Assembly: GCA_001051155.2 (NCBI GenBank)
Contig: JYIP02000002.1
Span: 441,583 to 505,582, forward strand
DNA: 64,000 nt
Source of the DNA: Chrysoporthe austroafricana
Taxonomy: Eukaryota; Ascomycota; Sordariomycetes; Diaporthales; Cryphonectriaceae
Direction: 5' to 3'
The notes below the pieces were generated by a model. That model was not told the DNA's origin. It did no database searches and saw nothing but the letters and a program-made list of their open reading frames with translations. This document shows positions 47,122 to 58,909 of the stretch, piece by piece. The first letter of the stretch is position 1, and every line of letters begins with the position of its first letter. A program made the translations under genes and the position numbers.

Positions 47122-48868
47122 TCATGGCCTCACTTCAATCTCCTCTGCCATTTCTACCCTGTCTACCTTCTCATCCAGATGCATATTTAGCGCATGCTGT
47201 CCGGGAATGACCGTCCTGCCCCGAGACGAGAAAACGCCTCCAGTGAAGCCCTTTTTGAATAAAAGCGGTATATCCTCCAACTCTATGCCCTTAGTCTCCG
47301 GATAGAAGAAGAACACCATAGGGATGAAAAAAGCGTTCAATACAGCAAAGATGATGAAGGTTCGCCACCCGATATTCGCTAGTTTACGACAGGTGTCAGC
47401 GTGCAGGAAGAGGCAGTATAAGGGGTGAGACAGGAGAGTGGCTCTTACCAAAAGAGGTTGGGGTGATCTTGACCACGGCAAATACTGCCATCCAGTTCCA
47501 ACCGGACGCGATTGCTTGCATTTTGGACCGTACACGCGTCGTAGAGAGCTCAGACGGATAGAACCACGGCACAGGAAGCCAGCCCACACCGTAGCAAAGC
47601 TGAAAGATGAAGATGAATGCAACCGCCGCGTAGGCTGCTCCCTGAGTTCCAACCGAAAGCAGGATCGTGACTATGATGAAGCACAGGCACAGTCCCGCCG
47701 AACATGCCATGAGAAGCGTTCGCCGCCCGTATCGATCCATCAACAAGACCGGAATGGCTGAGCCAACCAAGTAGGTACACTGAGCGCATCCACCCAGAAT
47801 CAGTGACAGATTGCGAGTGAGGCCCATGTCATTCTCGAGGATCGAGGGCAAATAGTAGTTGATCATGTTGGATCCGCTGAACTGTTGCCCCAGCTGCACC
47901 GAGATGACAAGTAAAAGCCGTCGCAGGTTTTGGGCCTCGCCCCATGTAAACAGCTCCCTGATCCTGAACGGGCCGTCTTCATGCTCCTCCTCCAGCCCGG
48001 ACTGGATGTCGAGGAGGGTCTTGCTGACCTGCGCGTCGTCCAGGGGCCTCTCCGTGATAGCTGCGATGACAACCCTCGCATCCTCGTGTCTGTCGTGTGC
48101 GACGAGCCAGCGAGGTGTCTCCGGCAGGCCGATGATTTGTAGGATTAAAAAGACGGCGAAGACGGCCTGGAAAGCGAAAGGAAAGCGGTAAGAGAAGGAC
48201 GAGGCTCCGGAGAACGAGGCACCATAATCCAACCAATAAGCTGGAGTAGCATTTTGGTGTCAGCTACCGAATTCTTGCGTCGCGGCTAGATAGAAGCGTA
48301 GAAGAAGGGCGCTGGGATCATGGACTACGCACCTATCACAACCCCAAGTATGGTGACTGTCCCCTGAAGCGTCAACAAAGCACCTCGAACACTCGCTGGC
48401 GAGCATTCGCTCTGGTAGACCGGCGCCGTTGAGGAGTTCATGCCGTTTCCAAAGCCCGTTACTATGCGACCCACGAGCAGCTGAGCGATGGTGAAAGACG
48501 ACGTGAGGATGGCTGCGCCGATGATCATGATACCGCCGCCAACCATGAGCATCGTTCTGCGACCATACCTCTCGCCGATGAAGTAACAGACTATGGAGCC
48601 AAGCACACAGCCGATGTCATACAGGCCCGTAATGTTGCCCTGCATGGAAGCTCCGGGATTGTCAAAGTCGTGAGCAAAGGCATTGTTGGCGCCGATGATG
48701 CCCGACATGACACCTGTAAACGTTTTGGTGAGATCTCAGCCATCGAGATTGAGCCCCCAGGTCGTCCTTACCTTGGTCGTAACCTAGCAGAAGGAATGCC
48801 TGGCAGGAGGCGGCCGTAATGGCGACGATGAGCTTCCGACCCCGAAAATCGTGCTTCCAGAGATACAT
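47122..48868 (-). CDS. MFS sugar transporter, sugar porter family
   Basis: Plasma-membrane hexose- or quinate-type proton symporter with 12 predicted membrane helices. Four exons on the minus strand: 48868-48772, 48713-48333, 48240-47449 and 47378-47122; introns 58, 92 and 70 bp; predicted 508 residues. Sugar porter signatures are complete: GYDQGVMSGI in helix 1, GERYGRRTMLMVGG between helices 2 and 3, VGRIVTGFGNGMNSSTAPVY, LPETPRWLV before the central loop, QQFSGSNMINYY in helix 7, MDRYGRRTLLM, and YPETKGIELEDIP after helix 12. The substrate cannot be told from sequence. The gene stands alone, downstream (in window order) of two pseudogenes and beside a 3.1-kb gene-free stretch. The nearest relatives are fungal family members of the STL1/quinate-permease kind (inference). 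Confidence 0.93.
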
Positions 48869-51800
48869 TTTGTTGGACTCATGTGTTGATGTCTAGCCAA
48901 AGGAGAAGAAGTCTGGAGATAGCATCGGCGCATCCGGGGATGCAGGCTTCAAGATTACTGTTCACCCTCAAGAGGAATGCTGCTCTTTGTCTCGGCTCGT
49001 GGTGAATTAGCCCGAGGTCCTTTGGACCGGTACCAGGCAGCCAGACATGCCAGCATCCAAGCCTTTGGTAATAGCAGCCATGTGGACGGGCATCCTTCAC
49101 CCCGGATATCTTGATATGATTCTGTGGGACCCTCGTATCATTGAATGTTCTCCCAGGGTGATGTCGACGTGTTCGACGCCGTCTCCGCACGCAAACTTAC
49201 AGGGAGTGAACTCCGCCGCGGCACTGCGTGCGGAGTGCAATGACCGCGTTCAGCGGCGATGCCTCGGGGGATCAACCTCCCGAGCTGTCTCAGCATGCCA
49301 CGGCAGGCAACCTCGTCGGAATAAAAAGATTTTGGATATTTTAGTCTTCGTGGGCATTGGAAGAAGGCCCGGGGCCCGACATGCTGATCTGGGAATTCCA
49401 TACATGCCTAGGCAGTCATTGTAGCTTCGCGCCTCTGCCAGGCGCTGTGGCCGAACCCGTCGTTCGCCTCTCTAAGAACGAAGGAAAGCAAACCTGTCCC
49501 TGGACCGACTGACACATGGGTTCCGCATAGTGAACACCCATTATGACAGCCTGTAGACGGCAGAAGAAGGCCACAGGAGTAGACGACAACGCGCACGCAG
49601 GCACGTGTGATATGTAGGCTCGTCTTAGGACCTACGGAGCACTTATGTATCACGAATGCAGAAACCAAAAGGCCTGAAACGGTTGTCCCATCGCGCATGG
49701 CCTCCTGGCAATGCCCCTTGTTCATAGAGCTGAACTCGAGATATCCCAGCCGGCTGAACAACTGCCCGCCCGACTACCTTGCTTCTTGAGGTGTCTGCCC
49801 TTTGCCCCCTTGTGGGGTTGTTTACGATCAGTCGTCATGTGGGACCGTCGCCGGTACCGCAGCGCAGCTCCCATTGCTCCTAGTATTGTCGGTATTGACG
49901 GCAGCCACCGGCTCTGTCGTTGTCCATCAGTGGTACAGTGGCGTCTTTCGTCCCGCTTGCGACAGCATGGAAAAAGCAGGGGCGAGGTGGACCAAGCCAT
50001 CGCCGGCGGCCTACCAGCCAAGCCCGGGGACGCCGACCGGCCGAGTGAGGCAGCGCTGCCGGCTTCTAAGGTCGAGACATCTTCCTCTCGGAGCGACCAT
50101 CGGCTCCCAATACCAAGCATGCTAGGGGCTCATGGTACGCAGCCAGTATCAAGTTCGCTAGGTCGAGCTGCTGCGGCACAAGCATGGCGACGACCATCCG
50201 TTAGCCCAACGCCCGTTCGCCATGGACGTCCGGCTAACCACACGCTGGATCCTCGTCCACGAGGTCACGTGACACCTGCGGCGGTATCTCCCGTCGTCTC
50301 TGGAGGCCGGCCGATTTTCAAGCAAATGTTGATCGCCCTTTCATGGGTGTGGAGCCACTGAAGCATCCGTCGAAAAGATGGCAGGAGTATCCGCTGTTGG
50401 CAGTCCGTGGTCTCTGATCTGGAGACAGGTCGAGATGAAGCCACGGAAGCGGAAGCGGAGAGGGGGCGTCTCAAGGACGAGACGGCGTGGAAAAGGACCG
50501 TCAATATGTCGACGGAGCGAGCAGTGGCGTGCCCACGAAGCTGACCGTAAGTAGGGCCAGGGCCAGTAAAACGCACCGTGAGAGGCTCGCATGACCTATC
50601 ATGCATGGAGAGAGGACAGGCCAGAACTCGGGCACATCGGTGGGAACCTACCTACTGTCCTACGACATCACCACATTACGGTGATTACGTAACAGTCAGG
50701 CTGCCCGATTAGGTCTGGGCCAGCCACATCCAGGTCAAGCCACCATGACTTCATCGGTGGCTGTGTATGGCAACGTCAAGATGGCTGCACTTCACAGCCG
50801 GCGGCGCCAGACGCTAGGACAGGGAGCCGCGAGAGAGGTTGGGGACGTAAGGGTAGAGGAGGTCGCCACGGTCGCTAACCAGGCGTGACAGGCTGACAGG
50901 CTCGACAGACACGATCGATGATCGGCTCACCTAGCGCCAGGTCTTGGAGAAGCGCACAGAACCTGATTTGTCGCCATGGTCCAGAAGAGGTCGCATCACT
51001 CCCTCCACCAGCGCCCGCCCAAGGTTTATGGTTGTCGAATGAGAGTGTATAGCTTATACTTTATCTCGACCGTCTGCGGCGCCACTTGCCTGGCTGGGGA
51101 ATATCACCCCTCGGGCACCCCATCGCATGCCCGGGTACATACCACAACATACGTAGTTGTACCAAACACCACCGCCCGTCCGCCCATCCGCCCGTCTACC
51201 CATCACCGCCCTCCACCACCACCCTCAACCCCTGGTCCCGCCGTCAGCTTTCTGCCGCCGTCTACCCCAGCAGCCTCTGATCTTCCCACGCACCCCGGCC
51301 AGCCGGCGAGGATGATGTCAGGCCAAGCGTGCTGTATAGTCTGGGGTAGCCCACCGCCCACGGCACGGCTGTCGCTCGCCTTCGATGACCTCGGTATGGC
51401 ACCTAGCCTGCCAGCTCACGATCTGATCGCTCGGGAGCAGCTCGAACCGGTAGGGCCCCCTCGTCGGACCGCCCGCCTTGGACAGCCCGAAGGGGCTGCC
51501 AGCAGACAGCGGCTATGACGAAACACGTGTCGACACAGTAGGATCCCCCGATCCCTCTCGCTGGCTCGTGGCTGGCTCCCCGAGGGAGACGTGCTTTACG
51601 CGAGGACACATACTGTATGATTGCAGATCAACAAGGCAGGACTTGGTAAGGCTCGAAGCACTCGTGTGTAGGACCTTTTCTCTGGACTCCAGGGGCTCTG
51701 CTGTATGACCTCATCCATCCGGAACCCTTGTCATGAGCGATGCAACGCTCGCTGCTCGCTGCTCGTCCACACCTGCCTACATAGTGTTTCCCAAGCCGTG

Positions 51801-51974
51801 TGGACCGCAGAGCCCTGCTGCTGCATGGTGGCGATATCGCCATGAGCATCTGTCTGGCTCGTCCCTGGAAGACTGGAGCTATCACCCAAATTTAGTTCCC
51901 ACCGGCCCATACTGTATATACCATCAAAGCGGACGCATTATTTCTCTGCTGGCCCAGGGTCATAGCTTTCCACC
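48869..51974. other. 3.1-kb gene-free divergent region
   Basis: Between divergent MFS and kelch genes. Overlapping frames exist on both strands (49711-50361 plus, 49722-50120 minus, 50976-51518 plus), but none has a recognisable domain or convincing codon pattern. No pseudogene was recognised. Confidence 0.45.
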
Positions 51975-54858
51975 ATGTCTTCTGCCAAGCTGCCTCGCCG
52001 CTCCCAGATTGTCGACCCTCGGCGGCCAGAGTTCAACCACCAGAACACACAGGACCGCTTGCGTGAAGCCGCCAGGTCACCACCTATGATCAGCAATCTC
52101 AAGAAGGACCGGAGGTCCGTCTTCAGGGAAGTGGGCCTGGCTCCAGACGACGCCGCCGCCCCCATTGTCGAGGAGCCTGCCAGCCCGGACGAGGGGCAAC
52201 CCGCGCAGTCTGCTAGGCTCACGCCACTGGATACGAGGTCTGCTGAGCAAGGTTCCACGGCCGCTCACGCACGCGAGCGAGAAGACGTTGTAGGTGGTGG
52301 ACATCGGGAGGAGACTAGCCGTCAGCCGTCCCGACGGGCACAAGATGGGTTTCCTTCCCCATCCGAAGCATCCTCGCCGCAGTCGCCTGCAAACAAAACG
52401 CCGTGGTACGCTAAGCTCGCGACGGGGAGGAGGCCTCGAGTGAGGACGGGCTCGAGTGCACCACCCTCTCCCGTTCAGGGCTTGCCTACGATGACCATGC
52501 TCGCCCTTGCCGTTGCGCTCGTCGCTCCGCTGGTTGGGCGAAGCAACCGGGATCCCGTTGGAATCGTGGATGCAGGCCCGATCTCGATCAGAGCAGACAG
52601 TCCGACGGACGTATGTGCTAGGTGGGCTCAGCAGAGTAAGTTCACCATCCGTCTCATGTGATAAGGATGAGGGCTTCGAGAATAGCAGCTCTAAGCCTGC
52701 TCCCAGTTGGTCGACGGAGTATTGACTGGCCTTGCTAACTCGCCCCCTTTCAGCTGCTCTTCTGAACGGCACATTGTACATCTACGGAGGCGAGGCCAAG
52801 ACGAAAGTGGACCAGGTGAACAACACATGGAACAACGACTTCCTCGCCCTGGATCTCACCAAGTCCTGGGACACGAGCTCGCCCGCCTTGACCGGCCTGC
52901 CGCAACCCAGCGGACCTCCAGCAGTAGCCCTTGGCTATCTGTGGAACGACTACAACAACCTCTACCTCTATGGGGGAGAATTCGCTGACAACCCCTACGT
53001 GGAGCCGGCTGCGGTGGGAACATGGCAGTACGCCATCAGCTCCGCCACGTGGACGGAGTATACAAATCTCGAGACATCGGCTGGCAACAACTCGGCAGCC
53101 GGCGGCGTAGCTTTGCAGCGAGCTGCTGAGGGAGCCGGCATGAGCGTCCCAGAGTTGGGCCTGAGTTGGTATTTTGGTGGGCACCTTGACGATTCTACCA
53201 CTCCGGGCTGGAGTGACCAGATCGCGCGCGTCTATCTGAAAAGCCTGCTTGAGTTTACGCATCCGGGATATACCAACGATGCCGTCTCCTCGTTGTCGGG
53301 AACCGGCGCACCTGCTGAGGGTGTCTATAGGAACATCACGCAGGGCGGCCTTCAGACCAGCACTGGTTTCGGGGAGCGTGCGGACGGAGCACTGATATTC
53401 GTGCCTGGCTGGGGGACCTCGGGAGTGCTGATAGGCCTGGCGGGCGGCACGGAGAGCGAGTTCACCAACGACATGTCAACACTGGACGTCTACGATATCG
53501 CCAGCTCGCAATGGTACCATCAACAGTCGACTGGCACCGCGCCGGGTGTGCGGGTGAACCCTTGTGCTGTGGTAGCGAGTGCGCCAGACGCGAGCAGCTT
53601 TCAAATCTACTTGTATGGTGGGCAGAATTTACAGCCTGCGGTGAGTTCCCCTTTTGCAGCACTAGGGGTGAGGGAGGATTACTGTCCTTTGGAGGACCAC
53701 GTCTGACGTGCATGATAGGGCGATCAAATTCAATACGACGATATGTACATCCTGACCATCCCTTCATTCACCTGGATCGGTCCCATCGCACACTCTGGAT
53801 CGTCGATCCCCTCCGCGCGTGCGGGTCACACCTGCAACCTCCGGGACGGGCAGATGGTGGTGGTGGGCGGTTTCAACACTACGGTCACGACCTGCGACAG
53901 TCCCGGCATCTACGTCTTCAATGCGTCGTCCCTGGAGTGGGCGTCATCCTTCACGGCACTCAGTACCTCGGACGATGAGGATCCGGGAAATACCGTGCTG
54001 GCCGATAGCTATGGATATACTGTTCCTGACGAGGTCATCAGTGTGATTGGCGGCAACCCGTCGGGATCGGCCATGGTGACGGCGCCCGCCGCGAGTGCGA
54101 CTGGAGGTCCCTTCGCCACGGGGAAGCCACCCGTCTATACTATCACCGCCTCCGGGTCTACGGCCACCATCACTTCACCCGCTAAGACGGGCGCCGCGGC
54201 CTCTGGCACGGGCAACAGTGGCGTAGACGGGGGACTCGTCGCCGCCATCGTCATCGCATGCCTTGCAGGGCTGTCGGCCGGTTACCTCGGGTATTGCGCC
54301 TGGCTGTACAGGCGGCAGGTTCGCGCGTACAAGACCCACCTGGCCGTGACGAATCGCTTCCCTGCACGGTCCGCCAGCCATGGCAGCTTCGGCCGCATGC
54401 TGGCGTTCGGCCGGAAGCCGGGCAGCAAGGGTCCTCCTCGGACACAGGCGATGAGCGAGAAGCAGTCCTGGGCCGCCGCTCACAAGCGCGACGAGAGCGG
54501 CTCGTCGAGCGCAGGTGGCGAGTCGTTCGGCTGGGTTGGGCGCGGCAATCATCTGGACCCGATTGCGAGCAAGGCGACACCGACGAGCACCGGTTCGAGG
54601 CCGAGCCCATGGAGCGCGTCTGGTGAAGATAACACGGGCGGATCGTACGGCTCCGGCTCGGGAACTGGGAGCGGTGCTGCCAGCGGTAGTGGCGGCGAGG
54701 GCAGAAGGCCGAGGGCCGGGAGCGGCAGTGGCGCTAGTACGACAAGCTCGACCGAGGGCTTACTCGAGGGCCAAGAGCCAAATTTCTTTTCTGTTGTTCT
54801 CGGGCCCAGGAGGGCGTTGAGGGTAGTCAATGGCCTGGAGGAAAATGAAGGATTTTGA
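51975..54858 (+). CDS. Membrane-anchored kelch-repeat protein
   Basis: Three exons: 51975-52635, 52754-53640 and 53719-54858; introns 118 and 78 bp; predicted 895 residues. Residues 1-170 are basic and Ser/Pro-rich (SNLKKDRRSVFREVGLAPDD). A hydrophobic segment at ~172-187 (TMTMLALAVALVAPLV) is either a signal anchor or an internal signal. Residues ~200-660 form a kelch beta-propeller with repeats such as NGTLYIYGGEA, NNLYLYGGEF, SWYFGGHL, FQIYLYGGQN and GQMVVVGGFN. A second membrane helix lies at ~687-710 (GLVAAIVIACLAGLSAGYLG), followed by YRRQVRAYKTH and a long Gly/Ser-rich tail. Many NxS/T sites in the propeller suggest an extracellular domain. A start at Met 52491 would make the first helix a classic signal peptide, but the upstream exon looks coding. 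Function unknown; possibly cell-surface. Confidence 0.85.
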
Positions 54859-55193
54859 GAGTTCCCACTGAGGAGTTAGGGCAATCTGGGAAACGAGACT
54901 TCATGAGCTGATATGACGATTCCGGGCACATGTCTTAAGCAGTTTGCATTCATTATTTTCGCACCTTTTAGATACCCTGATAATATATCGAGTAATATCC
55001 GTTGAAATCCGGTAGATTGGTGACCTGGAGATGCGTTCCTGCGCTGTTCATGACCTGGCCAGACCTTGACAGACCTTGACGAACGACGTTGCCCGGAAAC
55101 GAAAATAGAAGGTAAAGGGATGGACCAAAAGAAGCGATGGTAGAGAGAACGTATGACGGAGCCATCTCGGAAAAGGATTGTTCATGTTCTACA
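54859..55193. other. Convergent 3' region of kelch and FAD genes
   Basis: 335 bp with no gene, holding the 3' flanks of two convergent genes. Confidence 0.5.
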
Positions 55194-56991
55194 TTACAGT
55201 CTCGTGTTGGCCACTTTGCCTGTCAGTTCCTTTGTGATAGCAAGACCGGCAGCCCTGCCGGAAAAGATACAGCCCCCTAGGAAAGTCCCCTCGAGCGAAT
55301 TATAGCCATGGACGCCCCCTCCTCCAAAGCCCGCAGCCTCGCCAGCAGCGTATAGGCCCGGAAACGGCTCGCCGGTGGGCTTCATCACGTTGCTCTCCAG
55401 GTTCGTCTCAAGACCCCCCAGTGTCTTGCGGGTGACTAGGTTCATGCGCACCGCTATGAGGGGGCCATGCTTGGGATCTAGCAGGCGATGGGGGGGCGCG
55501 ACGCGGCTCATCTTGTCAGGCCAGTAATTTCGCCCGTTGCGGATCAGCATAGCCTGCGCATCCTTGGAGTAAGGGTTGTCGAACTGGCCGTCACGGGTAT
55601 CGACGACTTCCTTGATCTCGGTATAGTCGAGTTGTGGGCCATTGCGCTCCTTAGCTAGCAGGTTCATGCCGGCAACCAGGTCTTGCAGGTTGTCCTTGAC
55701 GACGAAATCGGCGCCGTGTTCCTGGAACTTCTGTACGGGCACGGTGCCCTTCTTGCCGAGGACGCGTTGCAGCAGAAGCTGCAGATAGCTCTTGTTTGTG
55801 AGGTCTGGATTCTGCTCCGACCCGGAGAGGGCGAACTCTCGTGCAATAATGGTCTGGTCCAGGATGAACCAGGTGTAATCATAGCCGGTGCCGCATATGT
55901 ACTTGAGCGTGGCTAGGGTGTCTGACCCGGGGTATAGGAACGGCGGCAGCCTCTTGCCATTGGCGTCCAGCCACAGGGACGACGGCGCGGGTAGGACGCG
56001 GATGCCATGGTCGGGCCAGATGGGGTCCCAGTTGGCAAGCCCCTCGGTGTAGCTATGGAGATGGCAGAGTCAGCCAGCAGATACTCACAGTCCATACAGA
56101 ACACTGGTGTCGTGTAGTAGCGAGGACATACTGCCACATGCGATCCCTATTTACCACACTGGCCCCTGCTTCCTCTGTGATGCCGATCATACGGCCGTCG
56201 ACGTGAGCAGGCACACCAAGGACAAAGTTCTCTGGTACCTTGGGTCCGAGTCGGTCCTTGGGCCACGCGGCCTTCACTGCCTCGACGTTCCCGCCGATAC
56301 CACCTGACGAGACGAGAACGGCGGAGCCATAGAGCTCAAAGTCGCCCGTGACATTCCGGTTCGTCTTCATGCCTCGGGGAGAGTCGTCGGCTTCCAGGAT
56401 GCGACCCTTGACACCCACAGCTCTTCCGGTGGTCTCATCTATCAGCAGTTTGTCAACCATGTGCCTGAACTTGAATTCGACGATGCCCTCCTTCTCCTTG
56501 GCCTTGACAGGATCGGCGAAGACCCGCACGATCTCGGGGCCCACTCCCCAGGTGATGTGAAATCGCGGGACAGAGTTTCCGTGGCCGTCCGCCCTGCCGG
56601 CACCCCTCTCTGCCCAGCCCACGTTGAACAAGAAGCCCATCCCCCTGGCCTTGAGGTACCTCTCCATGTCGTCGGTCGCAAAGTTCACGAACGCCTCGGC
56701 CCACTTCCTTGGCCAGTAGTCCTCTTTCTCCCGGTCAAAGGCTGCCGAGTGGAACCAATCGCGCATGGCGAGCTCACGGGAGTCCTTGATGCCCATGCGC
56801 CGTTGTTCCGTGGAGTCCACGCAGAAAATCCCGCCCAGTGACCAGAACGCCTGGCCTCCCAGGTTCCCGGCATTCTCCTGGTCGATGATGACGACAGGAA
56901 TGTTATTCCTGCTGAGCTCGAAGGCGGCGACGAGGCCGGCAAGACCGCCGCCTACTACCAGCACGGGCTTTTGCTCCGCACCTGGAGCCAT
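55194..56991 (-). CDS. FAD-binding dehydrogenase, KstD/fumarate-reductase flavoprotein family
   Basis: FAD_binding_2 oxidoreductase. Two exons on the minus strand, 56991-56132 and 56052-55194 (intron 79 bp), predicted 572 residues. The dinucleotide-binding motif is at the very N-terminus (VLVVGGGLAGLVAAFELSRN), followed by IDQENAGNLGGQAFWSLGG. Further family blocks are GWAERGAGRADGHGNSVPRF, VSSGGIGGNVEAV and, across the intron, NRDRMWHYTEGLANWDPIWP. The C-terminal FAD motif is PFPGLYAAGEAAGFGGGGVH. These blocks resemble the bacterial 'FAD-binding dehydrogenase' group related to 3-ketosteroid-delta1-dehydrogenase. Substrate unknown. The frame is open upstream only from a GTG at 57075, so MAPGAEQK is preferred as the start. 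No mitochondrial or ER signal is evident. Confidence 0.9.
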
Positions 56992-58909
56992 GGTCCTGTC
57001 TGCTTTGAGTTCTTGGCCGGAGCGCTGAGTTGGACGGGAGGGGATAGGTTGGGAGGAGGACAGGGAGCTTGTCACCTTATCCCTTCTTCACTCGAGAGGG
57101 TCAGAAGACATAAATACGAACCTACGTTTGTTTGCTTCAAATGCATTGAGACGTCTGGATGCTGTACCTGGACAATGAGGTGACATGGGGTGACAACATT
57201 CAGGCCGTTACTGTTTCCACTGTACCTGGGTATTGCAGTGCCTCGGTCCGCAATGGTTCCCGCGGGGAGCCGTTGCTAGGATGCTTGTGAAAGGACGGCT
57301 ACCCCGGAAAGATCCCACTACTACTGACAACCCTGGGGTGCGCTACCAACTAAGCGACAGGAACCTGAATAACAAGCTCCCGTGCCATACATGTGCGACT
57401 GTGCTGACGATGGACCTTCCAGTTCGAGATCAGCCCAAAGTTTCTTGTCTAGGTGTGTCATCTGATAAGTCGTCCGCGGCACCCGAGATGATCCGATCCT
57501 GGTGAGCTGTCTATCAGTAGATCTATGTGGTTTGTATAGTCTGCGATTACTACCAGTCAGTCAGCAAGTGTCCGACGACACCTAGCCTCGCATATCAGAG
57601 ACTGGTACGGTGGGACGATTCCCCAGACAGTGGAGTGACCTTCCGAGGCATGAATCCTGTATAGCTGATCGCCGAGCGAGGCTCTCGCTACCGCTACCGT
57701 CAAGCACAGTACGGGTTCACAATGCGAACCAATTGTCGCATCACTCCACGGACGCCTTTCAGTCGCAATAGGGCGAGTCCTATGTCGCAGCTATGCTGGT
57801 CTTGCTTATTCGAGGCTTCTACGTAAATACGGTAATGCTTGTCAACCTCTCCCTTTGTGCATGTCTCTCTGCGGAGGACGACTCTCCCCCCGGTAGGACA
57901 GATCCAACAATCGGAGCATGAGAGCGCCAGAAACCATTCTCGACGGCCGCATGGACCTCGACGAGCCGTCAACTTGTGCAGTCCGGTCCTTGAAGGGCGC
58001 CATCACCGATGACATCCCACGACTCGAGCAACCGGTATCACCATAACCAGCTGTGGCCGCCTCTAGGCATGGCGCCTTGGTTCGTCCAGTGTTCAGCCCG
58101 ACACGTGCACGTGATAGGGAACAGGATCTCGCGCGCAGATACCATAGTACCTCAGAATGGGGGCCGCCCTGACCCTGCCCGACCTGACGCTGAGTAGCGA
58201 ATGGCAGGCGCCCCCACCCGCAACAACGCTGCAAGGTGAAGTTGCCGCAGCAGCGTTGGTGACAACGTGCACCATTTCCCCACAGTGCAGGTGAGCCCCA
58301 TAGGAACCGAGACTCGGCCGTATAGAAACGTTCTACCTGTCTCAGTAGCCGACAAGCCTCCTTTCTCTTGCCGCGCTGCCCTCTTCCCAGTGATCGTCAT
58401 TATCCTGCAGCTGTCCCGGTAGTTGGTCCGAAGGAAGAGTCGACTGCGTTGTAGACTGAAGTATCAAGTAGTTGTTGTGCTGTTGCAGTTGCGTTCGGTA
58501 CGACCCGGCCTCAGCAGGCCTTCGAAGTTTAACGTCCTCCACCTTGAATCCTAGCTTGCCCCTTATCGCATCTCTGTGAGCGTCTTCAGGCCGTGTCCGT
58601 AACTTGTCAGGTCCGCGTAATCTCGGAATGTTCGACGCGCCTCTCGTGGCGGATTTGCTGAACAATGGATATCGCGTATAATGCCAGACCAGCGACCTCA
58701 GGACCGCAATCCAAAATGATGCATCCGCAGACGCTCAGGATGGAAATTGGTCGACAAGCCCACGGGAGATAATGTCACCGGCACCTTCCTCATTGTCCGA
58801 TGGGGAGCGCCTTCAGGCGCATTTTGTCCGCGGAGGCTCGCGTGCAATGATTCCAATGGAGTTCGCAGCCTGGCTGATCTCGATGGTACTAGCGAGCCTG
58901 GAACGCGAT
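56992..58909. other. 1.9-kb intergenic region
   Basis: No gene is supported. Short frames on both strands show no domains. It probably contains the FAD gene promoter. Confidence 0.45.

Noticed and set aside
49711..50361. 216-codon plus-strand frame in the empty region
   Set aside because: Low-complexity translation with overlapping frames on both strands and no domain or splice continuation.
50976..51518. 180-codon Pro-rich plus-strand frame upstream of the kelch gene
   Set aside because: Composition follows CCGCC repeats in a promoter-like region; no family likeness.
56992..57075. N-terminal extension of the FAD protein
   Set aside because: It needs a GTG start; the FAD motif already sits at the usual distance from the ATG at 56991.
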